Below are positions 26,713 through 36,552 of a stretch of DNA of 64,000 nucleotides, piece by piece; the stretch's first letter is position 1, and every line of letters starts with the position of its first letter. The notes beneath the pieces were generated by a model. That model worked only from the letters and a program-made list of their open reading frames with translations, ran no database searches and was not told where the DNA came from. Both the position numbers and the translations under genes were made by a program. Origin of the DNA: Methanohalophilus sp. RSK (GTDB lineage Archaea > Halobacteriota > Methanosarcinia > Methanosarcinales > Methanosarcinaceae); contig NZ_RDSK01000013.1 in the NCBI RefSeq assembly GCF_003722075.1, positions 124,001 through 188,000 on the forward strand. The letters run 5' to 3'.

Positions 26713-27123
26713 ATGAACGCTCCATTCAAATTAATCGGTGTTTCCATGGAAGAAGATGAATTATTTTCAATGAATGAAAATCAAAGAGAAATTGCAAAGC
26801 TGCTAAGGAGGCTACACCTTTCAAAACCGATTGCAAGGACACTTGCTTGTCTTTCATGTGGTGAAGAAGTTTCCTCCCGCAAAATAGAATCAATGTCACA
26901 GTTAAGGCAACCGGAAGTTAGCATTGCTATGAATTTCCTCTTGAAGAAAAAAGGCTGGGTTGAATTTGAGGAAATAAAACGCAATGAAGGGAAGGGAAGG
27001 CCTATCAAAGTGTATAAGCTTGCAGTGCCCATGGATTCCATTATTGAAAGTATAGAACATGAAATTCTTTCAGAGAACCAGATTCTACTGGAAAATATAA
27101 ATCGCCTCAAAGAATTCTCTTGA
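26713..27123 (+). CDS. Predicted winged-helix transcriptional regulator
   Basis: A 136-residue protein (an in-frame start at 26746, M-E-E-D-E-L-F, is possible). It contains a TrmB/MarR-like winged helix: L-S-K-P-I-A-R-T-L-A-C-L (about 36-47), E-E-V-S-S-R-K-I-E-S-M-S-Q-L-R-Q-P-E-V-S-I-A-M-N-F-L (recognition helix) and a basic wing G-K-G-R-P-I-K-V-Y-K-L. A C-terminal helix, E-H-E-I-L-S-E-N-Q-I-L-L-E-N, may mediate dimerisation. Predicted regulators of this type are frequent in Methanosarcinales. AT-rich DNA with several TATA-like boxes lies upstream. Its target is unknown. Confidence 0.75.
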   Translation: MNAPFKLIGVSMEEDELFSMNENQREIAKLLRRLHLSKPIARTLACLSCGEEVSSRKIESMSQLRQPEVSIAMNFLLKKKGWVEFEEIKRNEGKGRPIKVYKLAVPMDSIIESIEHEILSENQILLENINRLKEFS

Positions 27124-27210
27124 TTAGGCATTTATTTTTCATTTGATTCTTTATTAGTTTCCCATTTTGGAATATATATTAGATATTCGTCTCATATTTC
27201 TGCTCAATTT

Positions 27211-27402
27211 ATGTGCCCCAACTGCCAGGTGCAGTATGACCGTTATCAGCCCGTTATAGAAAAGGAGTTTGGCGAGAAGTATGATATGGTGCATATGAAC
27301 ATTGCCCAATTCACCGCTCTGGCACTGGGTGGCGATCCTCTCAAGGTTTGTGGCTTCCAGACCCATTCGGTTGACCTGACTGATTTCCTGGAGACTCTTT
27401 GA
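27211..27402 (+). pseudogene. HdrB-like C-terminal fragment (CCG domain)
   Basis: The 63 codons start M-C-P-N-C-Q-V-Q-Y-D-R-Y, the C-x2-C end of a second CCG (cysteine-rich) domain, and continue N-I-A-Q-F-T-A-L-A-L-G as in heterodisulfide reductase subunit B, where this domain helps bind the non-cubane iron-sulphur clusters. A full HdrB has about 290-300 residues; everything before this point is missing and no related sequence is seen upstream. It is most likely a gene relic. A TATA-like AATATATATTA at 27171-27181 would allow a leaderless transcript from the ATG, so a short expressed protein cannot be excluded. Confidence 0.65.
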
Positions 27403-27482
27403 TTATCGGAAAAGATTATTGTGCATAACATCTATACAGGGTAAAAACGTATTTTTCTCAAGAATCTCACAGGTGTTTAATT

Positions 27483-28724
27483 TTGACTACTATCAGCGAA
27501 AAAATATTCAGCCGGGCAGTCGGCAAAGAGGCAAAGGCCAATGATTTTGTGATAGCTGATATTGATTATGCAATGGCCCACGACGGTACCAGCATTCTGG
27601 CAGTCCGTTCTTTCCGCCAGATGGAAGTTGAAAAGGTCTGGGATCCTTCACGTATAGTGATCCCCTTTGATCACCTGGCACCAGCGAATTCCGATACTAC
27701 GGCAGGTCTGCAGCAGGATATCAGGGGATGGGTGCGTCAGCAGGGCATAAACAATTTCTATGATATTGGTAACGGTATCTGCCATCAGGTATTGCCTGAG
27801 AAGGGTTTTGCAATGCCGGGCAAGTTGATTGTGGGTGCTGATTCCCATTCCTGTACATATGGTGCCTTTGGAGCCTTCGGTACGGGTGTAGGGGCAACGG
27901 ACATGGCCGAAATATTCGCATCCGGCAAGCTCTGGTTCCGTGTACCGGAATCCATTAAGGTTGCAGCTGAAGGAAAACTTGGCGACAGGGTTTATGCCAA
28001 GGACCTCACCCTCAAGATAATCGGGGAGGTGACCGCTTCAGGGGCGACCTACAAAGCGGTTGAATTCTATGGTAATGCCATAGAGGATCTTTCCATGGCA
28101 GGCAGGATGACCCTTTCCAACATGGCTATTGAAATGGGTGCCAAGGCGGGTATAGTACCTCCCGATGCCACGACCTTTGAATACCTGAAAGACAGGGCGG
28201 TCAGTGATTATGAACCTGCTTATTCGGATGAGAATGCAGATTATGTGGGCGAATATCACATTGATGTGAACTCCCTTGAACCGCAGGTTGCCTGTCCCCA
28301 TGAGGTGGACAACGTTTGTGGTGTGTCCGAAATTGCAGGCAAAAAACTCGATCAGGCATTTATCGGTACCTGTACCAATGGCCGACTGGAGGACCTTGAG
28401 GCTGCAGCAGAAGTGCTGGAAGGCAACGAGGTTGCGGTCAGGACGATTATAATACCGGCTTCCAGACAGATAATGAAGGAAGCCGCGAGAAAAGGATTAA
28501 TAGAGATTTTCCTCGATGCAGGCGCTACCATGGGTACTCCGGGATGCGGTCCATGTCTGGGTGGTCACATGGGGGTTATTGGTGAAGGTGAAGTATGTAT
28601 TTCCACTGCAAACCGCAACTTCCGGGGTCGTATGGGTACAGGTGGCTACATCTATCTTGCTTCCCCGGCAACGGTTGCCGCTTCGGCTATAAAAGGTGAG
28701 ATTGCCGATGCGCGTAATGTATGA
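27483..28724 (+). CDS. 3-isopropylmalate dehydratase / homoaconitase large subunit
   Basis: Aconitase-family large subunit of 413 residues, the short archaeal form. The start is a TTG at 27483 with AGGTG upstream. Motifs: [18 protein letters not shown], and the 4Fe-4S cysteines in G-T-C-T-N-G-R and [10 protein letters not shown]. Methanogens carry two such subunits, LeuC (leucine) and AksD (coenzyme B chain, 2-oxosuberate); they are too similar to separate without a tree. The small subunit is not adjacent, which is common. Confidence 0.9.
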   Translation: MTTISEKIFSRAVGKEAKANDFVIADIDYAMAHDGTSILAVRSFRQMEVEKVWDPSRIVIPFDHLAPANSDTTAGLQQDIRGWVRQQGINNFYDIGNGICHQVLPEKGFAMPGKLIVGADSHSCTYGAFGAFGTGVGATDMAEIFASGKLWFRVPESIKVAAEGKLGDRVYAKDLTLKIIGEVTASGATYKAVEFYGNAIEDLSMAGRMTLSNMAIEMGAKAGIVPPDATTFEYLKDRAVSDYEPAYSDENADYVGEYHIDVNSLEPQVACPHEVDNVCGVSEIAGKKLDQAFIGTCTNGRLEDLEAAAEVLEGNEVAVRTIIIPASRQIMKEAARKGLIEIFLDAGATMGTPGCGPCLGGHMGVIGEGEVCISTANRNFRGRMGTGGYIYLASPATVAASAIKGEIADARNV

Positions 28725-28733
28725 GATGGTACA

Positions 28734-28940
28734 ATGGAAGAAATAAACAGGGATAAACTGAAACATTTGTTTGGACACTGGATCGAACACAACGAAAACC
28801 ATTGTGATAGTTTTGAAAAATGGATTCCCCAACTTGAGGATGCGGGATTCCAGCAGGCTGCAGAATACGTTTCTGCTGCCTCTTCTGAAATGGAACAATC
28901 AACAGATATGTTGAGAAAAGCACTGGAATCCCTTGAGTAA
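28734..28940 (+). CDS. Small conserved protein, unknown function
   Basis: A 68-residue acidic helical protein starting 9 bp after the dehydratase gene and probably co-transcribed. Features: H-L-F-G-H-W-I-E-H-N-E-N-H (several His and acidic residues at 11-23, a possible metal-binding cluster) and two amphipathic helices ending in L-R-K-A-L-E-S-L. I recall similar short proteins in methanogens, but do not recognise a characterised function. Confidence 0.7.
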   Translation: MEEINRDKLKHLFGHWIEHNENHCDSFEKWIPQLEDAGFQQAAEYVSAASSEMEQSTDMLRKALESLE

Positions 28941-28942
28941 CT

Positions 28943-29395
28943 TCAAGGGATTACCATTACCGCAGTTTTTGCATGCCTGAGAACCTTTTCAGAAACGCTT
29001 CCCATAAGATAGCGCTCCAGGCCTGTACGTCCCAGTGAGCCCATAACTATAATGTCTATTTCATTTTCTTTTGCAAAATCCAGTATTTCTTCTGCGGGGT
29101 TGCCTGTCAAAAGAGCTGTATCAATCGCTACTCCCTGAGGGTTTCCCTGTTCTTCCACATATTGGAGGGCTTCCTGTCCTTCCCTCTTTATGTCTTCGTG
29201 GGGGATGTCAAAATTTGTGATTCTTGCTCCATAAGGAAGGGTTTTTGATGAAAGTTCTTTCATTACATGTACTGCAAATACCTTTGCTCCATAGGTTTTT
29301 GCCAGCCCGATTCCTTCTGAAGCTGCCTTTTTGGAGTGTTCAGATCCATCTGTTGCAATTAATATCGTTTTAACGTTATTCATTAGATTCCCCAT
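28943..29395 (-). CDS. Universal stress protein (UspA family)
   Basis: A 150-residue ATP-binding stress protein. The N-terminal strand I-L-I-A-T-D-G-S-E-H-S-K-K-A-A and the C-terminal nucleotide motif G-S-L-G-R-T-G-L-E-R-Y-L-M-G-S-V (G-x2-G-x9-G-S type) are intact, pointing to the ATP-binding subgroup. Convergent with the small gene before it (2-bp gap). An in-frame ATG four codons in (29383) has a weak GGGG upstream and may be the true start. Confidence 0.92.
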   Translation of the reverse strand: MGNLMNNVKTILIATDGSEHSKKAASEGIGLAKTYGAKVFAVHVMKELSSKTLPYGARITNFDIPHEDIKREGQEALQYVEEQGNPQGVAIDTALLTGNPAEEILDFAKENEIDIIVMGSLGRTGLERYLMGSVSEKVLRHAKTAVMVIP

Positions 29396-29439
29396 TATAT
29401 AACATGAAGGGAGGTTATATTAACATTTGGAAAGGCTCC

Positions 29440-29628
29440 TCATTCATATATCTTCGAGTAAAGGTATGTTCCAAGCACATAACCCAGCAATGCTACAATC
29501 AGGGTCCCGGGGGCATAAACAGGAATATTGCCGCCCGCCATGTGAAATATCAGGTTGACTGTGGCAACATATATCATTACTGTAGCAATCAACACTATAA
29601 TCTGGAATATCCCTTTTTCAGGTGGCAT
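29440..29628 (-). CDS. Small two-helix membrane protein
   Basis: 62 residues with two hydrophobic segments (about 8-27 and 38-57), joined by a loop with G-G-N-I-P-V-Y-A-P-G. No family recognised. It is upstream of and co-directional with the UspA gene. Confidence 0.5.
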   Translation of the reverse strand: MPPEKGIFQIIVLIATVMIYVATVNLIFHMAGGNIPVYAPGTLIVALLGYVLGTYLYSKIYE

Positions 29629-29852
29629 GTTTGTTCACTATATTAATATTTGAAATCTGCCTATTCATTATTTGCGGTGCTGTCTGCTTATAGGCGTTTT
29701 CCTGCAGAGGTGATTAACGCCGTTACGGACCTTTTTCTTATTCAGGTTGCAGTACTTCTAATATTCTTGTTACGATAGCCGTACTTAATTTGATTTATAT
29801 AGGGCTGGCATCCAATATCAGTACTGTAATAATATTGCAACAGGCGATTGTC

Positions 29853-31043
29853 ATGAAAGAAAGAGTACTGATACTTGGAGCCGGTTATGCGGGCGCGGTG
29901 ATTGCAAACACACTGGCCCGTGAGTTCAGGCGTAAAATTGCAAAGGATGAACTTGAAATTACAGTGCTTGACAGGAACGATATGGGAGTAAACCAGGGTG
30001 GTTTTACTTTCCTGCCCTTTGGGTTATACACCCCTGAGGACTTGGTCAGGCCCCGGAAAGAATCGCTGAGTCCCAGAATAAAGAGTCATTTTGGGGATCA
30101 GGGTGAAGTCACGGATATTGACCTGAACAGGCAGCAGATAACGGTCAAATCCGGTACAAAATATTCCTATGATCATCTTGTGATTGCAATGGGTGCAAGA
30201 CCGGATGCTTCCGGTGTGCCGGGTCTTGAAGATGATCTAAATACATTCTATACATCTATGGATGATGCCCTGGAAGTAGGGGAGATTATTAGCAATTTCA
30301 AAGGTGGCAGGATAGTGGTTTCGGTTTCCAGAATGCCTATACCATGCCCCGGAGCGCCGGTAAAATTCTCCTTTTTGCTGGAGAGTTACCTGAGAGATAT
30401 ACGCAATATCAGGGATGATGTGCAGCTGACACTTCTGTGGCCCATGGAACCAATAGGTCCGCCGGAGTTTAACAAACTGGTTACCGGCCGCCTTGAAGAA
30501 AAAGGAATTGAGGCTATCAGGCAGTTCCAGCTTGGCAAGGTTGATGCTTCAAACAAGATGGTGGAATCTACAGACGGCAGACAGGAAAACTATGACCTGC
30601 TTATCACAGTTCCTCCCCACAAGCCACAACAGGCTGTACTGGATTCGGGTCTTACGGATGAGAAAGGTTGGATCCCTGCGGATAAAACAACATTGCAGTA
30701 TCGTGGTCCGGTTGGGGATAAGGATAATGTGTATGTTGTGGGGGACAATGGTCCGGCCGACATCCTGAAAACAGGAATAGGTGCGCACTATCAGGCACAG
30801 GTGGTATCCCACAACCTGATCAATACGATCAATGGCAACAATATCAAGTCAAAGTACAAGGGGGAGACCGGTTGCCCGATAATCACGGATATGGCCTCTG
30901 ATGCCCATGCCGGTAGAGCATACATTGCAACCTGGAGTTACAAGAACCCTCCCGAGTCGTTCGATACCACTCAGCTTGGCTGGTATCTGTACCGGATGTA
31001 TTACTACCTGCACTGGGACATGAGTATTAAGGCATTGATGTGA
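29853..31043 (+). CDS. Sulfide:quinone oxidoreductase-like flavoprotein
   Basis: FAD oxidoreductase of 396 residues. The ATG at 29853 (M-K-E-R-V-L-I-L-G-A-G-Y-A-G) is preferred over one at 29790, which lies within the TATA region. Motifs: N-terminal G-x-G-x2-G, A-M-G-A-R-P, a Cys in P-I-P-C-P-G-A-P near residue 163 and a second Cys in G-E-T-G-C-P. Two of the three SQR redox cysteines are thus present. The C-terminal L-H-W-D-M-S-I-K-A resembles the membrane-binding amphipathic helix. It is followed at 10 bp by a DUF1641 gene, a pairing seen in several archaea and bacteria. The electron acceptor in a methanogen (methanophenazine?) is open. Confidence 0.82.
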   Translation: MKERVLILGAGYAGAVIANTLAREFRRKIAKDELEITVLDRNDMGVNQGGFTFLPFGLYTPEDLVRPRKESLSPRIKSHFGDQGEVTDIDLNRQQITVKSGTKYSYDHLVIAMGARPDASGVPGLEDDLNTFYTSMDDALEVGEIISNFKGGRIVVSVSRMPIPCPGAPVKFSFLLESYLRDIRNIRDDVQLTLLWPMEPIGPPEFNKLVTGRLEEKGIEAIRQFQLGKVDASNKMVESTDGRQENYDLLITVPPHKPQQAVLDSGLTDEKGWIPADKTTLQYRGPVGDKDNVYVVGDNGPADILKTGIGAHYQAQVVSHNLINTINGNNIKSKYKGETGCPIITDMASDAHAGRAYIATWSYKNPPESFDTTQLGWYLYRMYYYLHWDMSIKALM

Positions 31044-31053
31044 GGTGATTGGT

Positions 31054-31419
31054 ATGGCTGAAGATATAGAGAATGTTAATATAGGAATGACACAGGCAGA
31101 CATCGACGCCTTCCTGGATATTGTCAGGACTGCCCGTATCATGCAGAGTTACTTAAATGATGAGACGGTCCACGGTGTTGCGAATGTGATGACTCCCATG
31201 CTAAAACTGCTCAACGGAGTTGCCAGTACCGATCTTGTGGATGTACTGGAAAGGAGTATGCAGGACCCGGGTATGGACCGGGCTTTGATGAACCCGCCAA
31301 AGGTGGGGATGTATGGTGCACTTCGTGAGATGGGAGATGAGGACTTCCAGAAAGGGCTGGGGATAGCCATTGAATTCTTAAAAGCTCTTGGCAGGGCCTC
31401 GGAGGATATAGGAGACTAA
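31054..31419 (+). CDS. DUF1641 family protein, partner of the SQR-like enzyme
   Basis: A 121-residue helical protein; the ATG at 31054 (M-A-E-D-I-E-N) has GAGGTGATT upstream. The core V-M-T-P-M-L-K-L-L-N-G-V, L-V-D-V-L-E-R and G-M-Y-G-A-L-R-E-M-G-D-E-D-F-Q-K-G-L-G matches DUF1641, small proteins coded next to SQR-like or formate dehydrogenase genes. A subunit or assembly role is inferred. A long pyrimidine stretch with T-runs (31430-31465) after the stop probably ends the transcript. Confidence 0.8.
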   Translation: MAEDIENVNIGMTQADIDAFLDIVRTARIMQSYLNDETVHGVANVMTPMLKLLNGVASTDLVDVLERSMQDPGMDRALMNPPKVGMYGALREMGDEDFQKGLGIAIEFLKALGRASEDIGD

Positions 31420-31524
31420 TTTCCCGCTTTTTCCTGTTTTCCTCCTTTCTTTTTTTACTTCAATTCTGCTTTTCCACCACAACCTTTATGCTTGCTGCCT
31501 TACTAATTTCTTTTAAGGTGTTTT

Positions 31525-32142
31525 ATGCATTTAGCCAAAGACAGGGACATTGGCCGTGTGGCCTGTTGCAAGGAGGCTATCGATGCTTCCCGGGCAATCT
31601 ATGACAGTTTCTCACTGCTGGATTATTTCCATGACTGCGAATTTGCAATGCAGTCCCGCCGTTTTACATGGGGGAGTGCTGTGGCTTATGCATATGATGC
31701 CAGGGATGCTATCTACATATTGCTTCTTTTTTCCCGCCAGCAAAACAGGGGGCACGGCCACAGATTGGTCAATTGCATCATTGAGCATGCCCGGTATAAG
31801 GGGTACAGTCGTGTTTATGTGACTACTTCCTATAGATCTCCACACCACTACGCTGCCGGCAGGTTCTATGTTTCATGTGGTTTCCGGATGATCGGCTCGG
31901 ATGAGGGACATATGTATTATGGACTGGATGTCAATGCAGCTCCTGTATTTCACTGCCCGGACACTCCAATCCCCTCTCTGAAATTTGAATATCTTTTGTC
32001 AGATTTTTTACTTATTGGAATGGCACTGGTGTTTGATATTTTGAGCAGGGATATAGGGGAGCCAAAGGTTGTACAAAAGTTGAGGAAGGTAATCGGGGAG
32101 AAAGAGAAAAGATGCTTTTTGAAAAAGGGGGATATGTATTAA
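31525..32142 (+). CDS. GNAT-family N-acetyltransferase with C-terminal extension
   Basis: 205 residues. The acetyl-CoA-binding region is visible at about 70-115: I-L-L-L-F-S-R-Q-Q-N-R-G-H-G-H-R-L (Q/R-x2-G-x-G/A), then A-R-Y-K-G-Y-S-R-V-Y-V-T-T-S-Y and A-A-G-R-F-Y-V-S-C-G-F. The extra 60 residues at the C terminus contain a hydrophobic stretch (L-L-S-D-F-L-L-I-G-M-A-L-V-F) and a basic tail. Substrate unknown. A TATA box is not obvious. Convergent with the cupin gene. Confidence 0.78.
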   Translation: MHLAKDRDIGRVACCKEAIDASRAIYDSFSLLDYFHDCEFAMQSRRFTWGSAVAYAYDARDAIYILLLFSRQQNRGHGHRLVNCIIEHARYKGYSRVYVTTSYRSPHHYAAGRFYVSCGFRMIGSDEGHMYYGLDVNAAPVFHCPDTPIPSLKFEYLLSDFLLIGMALVFDILSRDIGEPKVVQKLRKVIGEKEKRCFLKKGDMY

Positions 32143-32188
32143 AACATCGTCTCCTTCATGAATTTGCCCAAGGAACAAAATAAGAATA

Positions 32189-32698
32189 TTATTCTCTTGT
32201 CAATGATTCAATTAACTCCCTGTGCTGGGGGAATCTTTCCAGTAATTCGTCTTTCTTATGCAGTGTGAAGTCCTCAAATTCAAAACCCGGCGCAACCGTA
32301 CATCCCACCAACGAATAGTCATATTTGGGACTGTCACACACTGTTGCACCAAAGACTGAACCTGCAGGGACAATACCCTGTGGAACCTCACCGTTTAATA
32401 TGTCATTTCCAAGATGGATCGATTCATAAACGCCATCTGGATGTATCATGTGTATGTCAATGGGTGCCCCGTTGTAAAAATGCCAGATTTCTTCCTGTTT
32501 TATTGTGTGGAGGGCTGAAAATTCATCTTGTTTTAATAAAAAGTAGATTGCCGTGGAAAATGCATGATCCAGGGTAAATCTGCCTGGGAGATATTTGTGC
32601 TTGATCGTTTCCCCGGATCTGTAAGTTTCTTTAAAATACCCACCCTCGGGGTGCTTGCTCATATTAAGGTATTTTATAATTTCATCAGCGTTGGTCAT
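32189..32698 (-). CDS. Cupin-fold protein (DUF985)
   Basis: The start is set at 32698 (M-T-N-A-D-E-I) because GGAGGATACC directly precedes it; a longer frame would run into the CRISPR array. 169 residues of the cupin_5/DUF985 type: H-P-E-G-G-Y-F-K-E-T-Y-R-S, S-T-A-I-Y-F-L-L, E-I-W-H-F-Y-N-G-A-P and V-G-C-T-V-A-P-G-F-E-F-E-D-F. Function unknown; the family is a sugar-isomerase-like beta barrel. It lies at the trailer end of the CRISPR array. Confidence 0.88.
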   Translation of the reverse strand: MTNADEIIKYLNMSKHPEGGYFKETYRSGETIKHKYLPGRFTLDHAFSTAIYFLLKQDEFSALHTIKQEEIWHFYNGAPIDIHMIHPDGVYESIHLGNDILNGEVPQGIVPAGSVFGATVCDSPKYDYSLVGCTVAPGFEFEDFTLHKKDELLERFPQHRELIESLTRE

Positions 32699-32738
32699 GG
32701 TATCCTCCTGTTTTAATGTAATAATCTTTCCATGTATA

Positions 32739-33804
32739 TGTTTCATCCCCACATGTGTGGGGAACTCATCAAGCCCACCAGCAGAGTTCTCAAAGGTTTC
32801 GGTTCATCCCCACATGTGTGGGGAACTCATCAAGCGCTGCATTATATTCTTCCGCATCCGCGGTTCATCCCCACATGTGTGGGGAACTCTTGTTTTTTCG
32901 GATAATTCCACCATCTGTGTTCGGTTCATCCCCACATGTGTGGGGAACTCTATATTACAAGAAAAGTATAAAAAGTATCATACGGTTCATCCCCACATGT
33001 GTGGGGAACTCATATAGTATTCGATGTGGAAGATTTCGGAAAACGGTTCATCCCCACATGTGTGGGGAACTCTGCTCGCAACCTGAGGTTAATTTGCATG
33101 AAATCGGTTCATCCCCACATGTGTGGGGAACTCGCCGATTGGAACTGCATCAAATTGCTGGAGTGCGGTTCATCCCCACATGTGTGGGGAACTCTATTGT
33201 AGTATTTTCAATTCGAACAGTAGCCCCGGTTCATCCCCACATGTGTGGGGAACTCTTCGCCGAACAAACTCATAATGGTAAAGCATTCGGTTCATCCCCA
33301 CATGTGTGGGGAACTCATGTGAGAACTGTTGACGTTGACGGCAACACACGGTTCATCCCCACATGTGTGGGGAACTCCAATACAGAAATGGCACTTACGG
33401 AAACACCCTCGGTTCATCCCCACATGTGTGGGGAACTCATTTTTGCAGGTTTTCACGTACCATGTTAATGCGGTTCATCCCCACATGTGTGGGGAACTCC
33501 ACAATCGCTTTCTTCCTTCCTGTCTGGAACTCGGTTCATCCCCACATGTGTGGGGAACTCTGTCCCCATTTACCATATGAAGTATTTAAAAACGGTTCAT
33601 CCCCACATGTGTGGGGAACTCATCAAACCCAAAAACCAGAACGGTATTAAAATCGGTTCATCCCCACATGTGTGGGGAACTCATTCTGCAGCTGACTACC
33701 TCAACCAGATAGCCCGGTTCATCCCCACATGTGTGGGGAACTCTACGGTTACCTCTGTGTTTGATGTATAATCATCGGTTCATCCCCACATGTGTGGGGA
33801 ACTC
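32739..33804 (-). CRISPR. Type I-E CRISPR array, 18 repeats and 17 spacers
   Basis: 29-bp repeats with exactly 32-bp spacers, period 61, from 32739 to 33804. On the plus strand each repeat begins CGGTTCATCCCC and ends TGTGGGGAACTC; on the transcribed minus strand it begins GAGTTCCCCACAC and ends GGGATGAACCG, the classical type I-E layout with a CCCCACA/TGTGGGG hairpin and an ATGAACCG-type 5' handle. Only the left-most repeat is altered (bases 1 and 3 on the plus strand), marking that side as the old, trailer end. The leader is on the right next to cas2. All spacers differ, showing active past acquisition. Confidence 0.98.
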
Positions 33805-33925
33805 TGTTTCTTATTTATTTGGAAAGGCGGAAGTCAGATTCCTACAGTAGTAAGAATTCTGAAAATTCTTATCAATGTTCCTGATTGGATTTTCCTATAA
33901 GCCACATGTATCATCTCAATACAAG
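33805..33925 (-). promoter_or_regulatory. CRISPR leader
   Basis: 121-bp AT-rich stretch between the last (newest) repeat and the cas2 stop. It holds an inverted repeat AAGAATT-CTGAA-AATTCTT (33852-33870), centred about 57 bp from the array. Type I-E adaptation in Escherichia coli needs IHF bending of the leader; archaea lack IHF, so another factor must act here, and the palindrome is a candidate site. Confidence 0.7.
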
Positions 33926-35099
<1,174 letters not shown>

Positions 35100-35111
35100 C
35101 GAAATCACCAT

Positions 35112-35789
35112 TTAACTAACCGGTCGTACAAGAAGCAAACCACAGCCAAAACCTTTGGCAGGACCAATTCCACTAAAAAGGGCCTGTTTAAACAATTCCG
35201 GTTCAGTAACTGTTAAAATTCCGGTAAAATCGATAGTATTGAAGCTGACGTGATGTTTACCACTTGGTTTGTAGAATTTATGGTTCCGATAACCATCGGC
35301 ACGTACTTTATCGGTATTTATTGAAAAACCATTCTTTTCAGCCTTCTTCTGCAGCCATTCAACACCTTTAGCCTGGACAATTTCTGAGATATCAGGATAG
35401 ACAGCATTTCCTTTGTTTTCATTTTTAATACGAAACTTTTCATCCATGACCACATCATGTCGATGTTGTTTTCCTTTTTCATCTCTTTTTGAAACGATTG
35501 GATTTGCACGAAGAGAAAAGGAGAGGTTCTGGCCGGACTTTAATACTGGATCGTATTCCTTTACATCGATGTCCCACAAAGAAGATTCATCTCTCGGCTT
35601 CCTTTCAGAAACAAAGTAAAAAGTTGGCAATTTTCCGTCCGATTCCTGACGGTACAAAAAACTCCTTTTATCGTCAGCACCTCTTGAAAACAAAGGCCAT
35701 ACCAATCGGTGAATGTTGTAACTGTTTCCCATATTTTTCCACAGGGTTTTATTTGAAACTGCAGTTGGAAGCAATCTTGCTCTACTCAT
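35112..35789 (-). CDS. cas6e: crRNA endonuclease Cas6e (CasE)
   Basis: Processes the precursor crRNA at the base of the repeat hairpin. The start at 35789 (M-S-R-A-R-L-L-P) gives an ATGA overlap with the cas5e stop; an ATG two codons upstream is in frame. 225 residues. The catalytic His near residue 27 is in Y-N-I-H-R-L-V-W, and the C-terminal glycine-rich loop reads G-I-G-P-A-K-G-F-G-C-G-L-L. Size and motifs are those of CasE/Cse3. Confidence 0.95.
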   Translation of the reverse strand: MSRARLLPTAVSNKTLWKNMGNSYNIHRLVWPLFSRGADDKRSFLYRQESDGKLPTFYFVSERKPRDESSLWDIDVKEYDPVLKSGQNLSFSLRANPIVSKRDEKGKQHRHDVVMDEKFRIKNENKGNAVYPDISEIVQAKGVEWLQKKAEKNGFSINTDKVRADGYRNHKFYKPSGKHHVSFNTIDFTGILTVTEPELFKQALFSGIGPAKGFGCGLLLVRPVS

Positions 35790-36532
35790 ATACATGCATC
35801 ATTCCCCCAATCAACCATCGAATAGTACTCCTTCCTGTCTGAGAATTGCCACCTTTTACGGCTCAATACCTTGTCACGTCGGGAAATACTATGTTGGAAT
35901 GTGATATCTTCGTCAGGATCATCCCAATAGAACCTGCAAACACCATCCTTGATTATATTTCTAACAAAATCTTCATCTTTAAACTCAGCATTTGCAAGTG
36001 CTTCTTTCATATTAGTACCGGATACTATCATTGGGTCAAGAGGAAGGGATAAAGGACATGATTTTCTTCCTAGGTACATAGAAAATGAAGGCTTTTTTAG
36101 ACCGTTGCCAATCATTTCAAGAGAATATGGCGGATTATCAGTTCTGGAAGAAAGAATCACAGTATAGAGCCCGTCACAATAGTAGTCTCGTGTCGAAAGA
36201 ATGGTATTTAATTCATACTTGGAAACAGCAAGTTCATCTTTTCTTGTTAAAAAGTTCTTCTTATTTCTCCCTTTACCAGAAGCAGGAACCTGAGATGTGT
36301 GATAATCACGAAGCATAACTCCTGAAGAGTTTATAAGAACTCCATAATGATAAGCAGAAGCCAACTCAAGTTGTCTTTCTTCTTCTTCCCTCCGAATACC
36401 CAGGGCTGCTCCCAACAGACCAAAGATTGCTGATTTTGAAGGGTGGTCAAAACTAGGTCTATAAGGACCTACTGCAATGTCACCCCATGAAGCCATTGAA
36501 CCATATAACCGGAAAATCAAATAATCTTTCAC
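35786..36532 (-). CDS. cas5e: Cascade subunit Cas5e (CasD)
   Basis: 248-residue RAMP protein that caps the 5' handle of the crRNA in Cascade. The start is GTG at 36532 with GGAG about 9 nt upstream. Family signs: L-I-F-R-L-Y-G-S-M-A-S-W-G, R-P-S-F-D-H-P-S-K-S-A-I-F-G-L-L-G-A-A-L-G and Y-L-G-R-K-S-C-P. Ends overlapping cas6e by 4 bp. Confidence 0.95.
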   Translation of the reverse strand: MKDYLIFRLYGSMASWGDIAVGPYRPSFDHPSKSAIFGLLGAALGIRREEEERQLELASAYHYGVLINSSGVMLRDYHTSQVPASGKGRNKKNFLTRKDELAVSKYELNTILSTRDYYCDGLYTVILSSRTDNPPYSLEMIGNGLKKPSFSMYLGRKSCPLSLPLDPMIVSGTNMKEALANAEFKDEDFVRNIIKDGVCRFYWDDPDEDITFQHSISRRDKVLSRKRWQFSDRKEYYSMVDWGNDACI

Positions 36533-36552
36533 CCCAACCGACTCCTTTCTGC

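Noticed and set aside
29480-29520. GGGTCCCGGGGGC as a possible attR copy of the tRNA-Thr 3' end
   Set aside because: Only a few G/C-rich bases match; the T-arm sequence is not repeated.
32768-32866. The two oldest spacers begin with the same six bases (ATCAAG) on the plus strand
   Set aside because: The remaining bases differ completely, so this is a chance match and not a duplicated spacer.
32655-33771. Several overlapping reading frames of 62-237 codons with repeated His-Pro-His-Met-Cys-Gly-Glu-Leu units
   Set aside because: They are translations of the CRISPR repeats and spacers; the 61-bp period explains them and no ribosome sites fit.
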